Shown here: positions 59,401 through 64,000 of the stretch, in pieces
Layout: every line of letters begins with the position of its first letter
Position numbering within the stretch: position 1 is the first letter of the stretch
DNA from: Mycogone perniciosa
Taxonomy: Eukaryota; Ascomycota; Sordariomycetes; Hypocreales; Hypocreaceae
Length of the DNA: 64,000 nt
NCBI GenBank assembly: GCA_025331125.1
Contig: JAOALB010000216.1
Location: forward strand, 1 to 64,000
Direction: 5' to 3'
Translations under genes and position numbers: made by a program
The notes under the pieces: model-generated
Told to the model about the DNA's origin: nothing
What the model saw: the letters and a program-made list of their open reading frames with translations, nothing else
The model's database searches: none

Positions 59401-61149
59401 TATGTAATCTTCTCTTCTGCACTTTACTACACTTATTTTCAATAACGGTTCGGGCAGTAGCTTACAACTCACTGGGAAGATTACATAGAATTCTAGACAA
59501 ATCAACCAAGTATTGCTCTGCTCGCCCAGATACTGCTTATGATCTGACTGCCTGAGTCATTAAGAAGATGGCGTCACCTCAATCAGGTCAAATCAGCCAC
59601 ATATAATAAGTACATGGCCAACCCAACAGACTCCCAGATTTATTACATATGCATTAGTGCGAGGTAAATGGCCGGGACGCTCGGACGACTAGTCATATTC
59701 GATGTTGAAGCTCATATTAATTGATATAGGTAGGTTTGCTGTTGTCACATCCGCATGTCGATTGCACACTCCCTTAATACTGTTTCTTTCTGCCCTCAAT
59801 TGTTGCGTATCATGGGTATCGTGTAGTCAGCAGTCATCTTACTCTATAGGGCTCAAATGGCACCTGCATTCCGTCTCTTTTCATCTCTTCTGCTGTTGTC
59901 TGAAGAACTATGTCCCCATTACTGATAGTTTCCCGGCCAGCCAATTTATTATAGTGCTAGAAGAACGCGTCGCGTTCTTCTTAGCCGCCCTCTTAGATCC
60001 TCCTAGTGTTCCTACAAGCAATATCCTTCGCGTTTCCTTCTGCTACTAATTTTCCACCAATCCACGCTATCTGACATAATACTATCCCTTGATCCCTTCA
60101 TTTATCCCTCTATCGGCTATTCAATTAGTATCCCCGCCGACCTCCATGTATTTAAGCAGAACTCAATTCCGCTCCATTAGTTAAAAACAAAATTCTTCAA
60201 TTACTTGATTTCAAGGCTATCCTTAATAGTTGTCACCCGCCACTGTATTCTGTGTTGTTATGTGACATACACTGTGGGGTAGATAAGTGTTGTGTTAGAC
60301 GTCCACTGGTTTATGAAAAAGCCACTCGGAAAAGAGACCTCTTTCTCGGTCGTATCTATAATAATAAGGAAGTATACGTGAAGTATTCGTAGTTTGTCAA
60401 AGGGATAAAAAGGGCCCAATGGATATATCATAGTACTGTCTCTTACTCGAGAACCACCCGGACGTCTGCTTATCTTGCATATACGGACGGACCAATCCGC
60501 AAACATATCAGCAGGTAGTAGGCCTCCCGCTGTCAAATTGACTACACTAGTCCCAGCCATTGATCACATCTGAGTTGCATACTACATCCCAGTCTTGCTA
60601 AGGCTGCGCCCAACCATATCACCAGCCTGAGTTGGAGTTGAGAATATTTCATACAAAACGGTAATTACAAAGTAGGCCGCAGATATTTAGAGATGTAGTC
60701 AATCACACGGTGAAACTGCTAACGACCTACATTTCATCCCTGTTGTCCGCATTCCGTCACATAGCACCCTTAAATGAGGATCAAGCCACCAATCGTATGT
60801 GCCGTTTTGACGCCTCAATTGTTGCCCAGAGATAACATGCGTACGATCAATAAGTTAGTGCGTAGCTAATCAACCACGGATAACAACTTCTAAAACTTGC
60901 ATGTATGTGTCACTACTTCGTAACACATGCAACCACAAATGCAGGAGGCCAACGCATATTAAGGCCTGCCATAAGTCTGTCGATACGGAGTACCAGCTAC
61001 ATCTGAACAGATGAAAAGAAGCCATTATAACCCTTTAAAAATACGTATGTTCTTCAATGCACTGGTGTTTCTCTTTCGAGTGTTGACATCAAACTGTACA
61101 CCTTTTTCTCTTCCATCCCGTATCCAACAATTGCAAGTTACCCTGAATC
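59401..61149. other. Gene-free stretch, 1.7 kb
   Basis: No recognisable gene on either strand. A recurrent TACGGAGTA copy is near 60984. The last few hundred bases are presumably the promoter of the GTPase gene. Confidence 0.35.
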
Positions 61150-64000
61150 ATGGATCATCTGGTTTGTCCTGCCCTTAGACGAATTGCCTCCATCGGCACG
61201 CTCTACGATGCAAAATCAGATCGGTTCCTACACGCTTCAATTTTACCCAGGGATCTGCCAGCTAGCTATATGTCGACACAACCAGACTCCCTTACGGAGA
61301 TTTCCCTCTCTCGATGCAGCTCCTATGGCGATATATTTGAAGCTCTCTACATTAACAAAGAAACCGCTGTCAATCTCCTCTCTGGACTTGTTGAGCCTCA
61401 AGGCGCTGCCGTCTTTCTTCGCGATTTTCCATACAGTGGTAGAAGCCTTCGCGGCGCCATTATTCATGAAGTCTCGACAGTGCGACAGACGCTGGACAAT
61501 GTGAGCGAGGCGTTCAAATCGAGCAAGGATTTGATGCTCTTGCAAACCCATAACTGTACTCATGTGGTTACTGGAATCAGATGGGGTCTACGGAGTATTG
61601 TCGCAGCCAACTATTCAATGTCTAGCAATCTTGGTCGATTCAAAGATGAGACCGCCTTCGAAAGGGACTTGGAGGTCCTCACATCTGCCATCGAATCAGC
61701 CTTTCTTACACCGCAAAAACCCCCTCAGATGGAACTTCGCAACAAGCTTACACTCTACAGCGACGTCCTTGAAAGTGAGGGCCTTGTTATGCAGGACATA
61801 TCAGAAATGTGCAACTTCATCCAAATCGTGCCGGATCACATCCGCCAGGAGAGCAGCGGGAAGGGATGGCCAATATCATACACCTTGATTCCTATCACAA
61901 TGCTTTCATATTTTCTGCCTCTCCCACAAAGGATTCAATGCGGTCTGAGAACTATCAGCTCCGACTTTCTTGCCAATTTCATTCAGCTATTTGATGATTT
62001 TGATGCTTCTGAGGCCAAGCTTCGAAGTTATAATGCCTACTTGGCAGGCCACATGATGCATGTGGCGAAAGATCACGTTGATGAAGTCCTAATGTCAATC
62101 AAGAACTTGGAAGAGAACAAGAGCTGGACTATCAATGAACTACTCTATGTCTTGGTGGATGTGAGGAAAGGGAAAGTAGAGTCCTCGAAACTATTAGGTC
62201 TTTATCGCTACATTACTTCCAGGGAGTTCTCACTGAGGCAACTCTCTGCAATCGCTGGGCAAGAAACCGAAAAACTTGAGTTTGTTTCCAGTGTTGTTGC
62301 CCAGGGCGCAAAATACACAGGTCACAATGGACTTTCTTTGGCGACGATCAGAGAGTCTCATAAGCACACCTGCTGCTATGTCTTTCACTTCGACTCCGAA
62401 TCCATGAATCAACAGAAGGGATAGAACGAGAACTGCACCTTGTTGCACGAGTTACTTGGCCAGCAAGACGAGCGTACGCCTGTATACATTGCCGACTATG
62501 ACGCGACAGACTCCGATGTCTATTTGGAAGCGCCACACATTTCCCAGTACAAGGGTAGAAAAGAGAGTGTAACAGATGTGCTCGAGAACAGCCGGTTCCT
62601 GGCTTCAAAATGCTTCGCTCGATTTCCTAATAGACTTCTAGACAACAGTAAGCGCCCACGGCCAGTCAAGAGGCGCTTTGTGAGGATACCTTGCCGCAGC
62701 TCTAATTGCGATTCCAAACAGGTAGAATGGATCTGCCCCTGTTGCTTAACAGAAATCGAATACGGATTCAGTGATTCCTTCTTTTACTGTAAGTATAGTC
62801 GGTGCGCCTATAGCGCCTACGAGTTTAAGTGCAATAATCCCAAGCATGGATCCAGCTACGAAAAGCATAACTCAGAGGAGCTTCACAAACTCTTGAGTGG
62901 ACTGAATTAGGCTAACTACATCAACATTCTTATTCTCAGCGAGACCGGAGTGGGCAAGTCGACATTCATCAACGCTTTTGTTAATTACCTGTCTTACTCT
63001 ACTTTGGATAAAGCCATGGATGCTGATAGGCTCGCCTCCGTCATTCCATATTCTTTTTCTCTCCAGACGATAGATCGAGAAAATCCCGAAACGGGAATTC
63101 AGGAATACAACATCAAAGTCGGCACCCGCGACGATAAGGTAGACAGGTCAACGGGGGCTTCAGCAACGCAGAAGTCAGCCGTGTACCCCGTCACAGTCGG
63201 CTCAAAGACATATCGCTTGATCGACACCCCAGGAATTAGAGACACGAGAGGTCTGTCCTACAACAAGAAGAACATAGCCGACATTCTCTAAACGATTAGC
63301 AGCTACGATAAATTATACAGCATACTGATACTTCTCAAATCCAATAATTCTCGTTTTACCATCACCTTTAGATTCTGTGTAAAAGAGCTGCTCACACACC
63401 TTCACCGCGGTGCAGCCCGGAATATAGCCTTTAGTTTCACCAATACTCGCATCTCAAACTACACACCAGGCGACACGTTTAAGCCACTCAAGTCGCTACT
63501 TGATGAGCATTCTGATATCGGCATCACACTATCCACGTCAACCACCTATTACTTCGACTCTAAGAGTTTCCGCTACCTTGCAGCATGTAAGCAGAATGTG
63601 CCAGTGACCAACAAGGAGGATTTCCGTCGAAGTTGGGACCACTCGAATAAAGAGGCGCACAGGCTTCTCAACTACTTTACATCAACTCCTCCTCACCCCG
63701 TCACCAGCACATTGAGCTTAAATGGTACACGGAAGCTGATATCAGAGCTGACAAAGCCTATGGCAAGTATCTCAGAGTCCATTAGGAAGAACATCAAATT
63801 ATGCCAGGATAAGAAAAAGGAGCTAAATAACACGAGGCTGACTGCGTATAATCTGCGCAAGAGGCTGCGCTTGGAAAAGATTCAATTTACAGCCAAGCGG
63901 CTGAACAATCCTCGAACAGTTTGCAAAATGGTCGATTACTGTGACTTTAAAGACAGTGGCATAAGGGATAGAAAGCTTGTCACTATATACAAAATACACT
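61150..64000 (+). pseudogene. SNTX-like-domain GTPase (AIG1-like), inactivated, 3' end beyond window
   Basis: One frame stays open from ATG 61150 to the window edge, broken only by TAG 62422, TAG 62908 and TAA 63289. The N terminus (PALRRIASIGTLYDAKSD) resembles the start of stonustoxin-subunit-like (SNTX) proteins. Many fungi carry this domain in intracellular multidomain proteins, and no toxin activity is implied. A P-loop GTPase domain begins near 62930: SETGVGKSTFINAF (G1) and IDTPGIRDTRG (G3). A charged coiled-coil segment and a cysteine-containing PRTVCKMVDYCDF region follow. A Cys-rich stretch (CPCCLTEIE, CKYSRC) lies between the domains. All three stops fit former Gln codons. The family is fungal, multicopy, and of unknown, possibly immune-like, role. 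Confidence 0.78.

Noticed and set aside
50898..64000. Stop-codon reassignment (TAA/TAG read as Gln) as an explanation for the broken frames
   Set aside because: CAA and CAG are still used in the same frames, and intact left-arm genes use TAA, TAG and TGA as normal ends. RIP explains the pattern better.

Overview
The window looks like a chromosome segment of a filamentous ascomycete (Pezizomycotina, perhaps Eurotiales). The support is short 50-60 bp introns with GT/GC...AG ends, a fungal MFS transporter, a fungal bZIP protein, RIP-type C-to-T decay of repeats, and scattered copies of a TACTTCGTA/TACTCCGTA motif. No species call is possible from the sequence alone.

Layout. (1) 1-18 kb is ordinary-composition, gene-bearing DNA: an MFS drug/H+ antiporter-type transporter, a bZIP transcription factor, an AKR7-type aldo-keto reductase, a 17-exon CTP synthase with very small exons and non-GT donors, two paralogous small secreted proteins, a secreted cysteine-rich protein with PAN/apple-like repeats, and a decayed D-2-hydroxyacid dehydrogenase. 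(2) About 18-41 kb is one continuous extremely AT-rich block with no intact gene. It consists of nested, RIP-decayed LTR retroelements. The clearest is a 7.1 kb Ty1/copia-like element at 29919-37004 with 275 bp LTRs and a 5 bp target duplication. A short GC-rich island sits inside it. The block is either RIP heterochromatin or a regional centromere. (3) 41.9-44.7 kb is the decayed reading frame of a DUF3435 protein, the domain of Starship 'captain' tyrosine recombinases. It is split by a roughly 580 bp insertion. (4) 45-64 kb is an accessory compartment. It holds a 210 bp dispersed repeat in two copies, LINE fragments, a pogo-type DDE transposon inserted in a fungal kinase-like-family gene, a small frameshifted gene, a palindrome-rich patch, and two large multidomain genes. 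One is a UBA/repeat/AAA+ Clp-like ATPase. The other is an SNTX-like-domain GTPase that runs off the window end. Both keep one long reading frame but are broken by stop codons.

The main theme is mutational. In the right arm, essentially every premature stop in otherwise open frames is TAA or TAG at a place where Gln (CAA/CAG) fits. That is the mark of light RIP on multicopy accessory genes. The AT block shows the same process at saturation, including loss of both catalytic aspartates of the copia reverse transcriptase by G-to-A changes. The left arm appears functional. The DUF3435 relic followed by NLR-like and GTPase-like accessory genes suggests, but does not prove, the remains of a Starship-type giant element.

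All exon boundaries and family assignments were read by eye. No database search was run.
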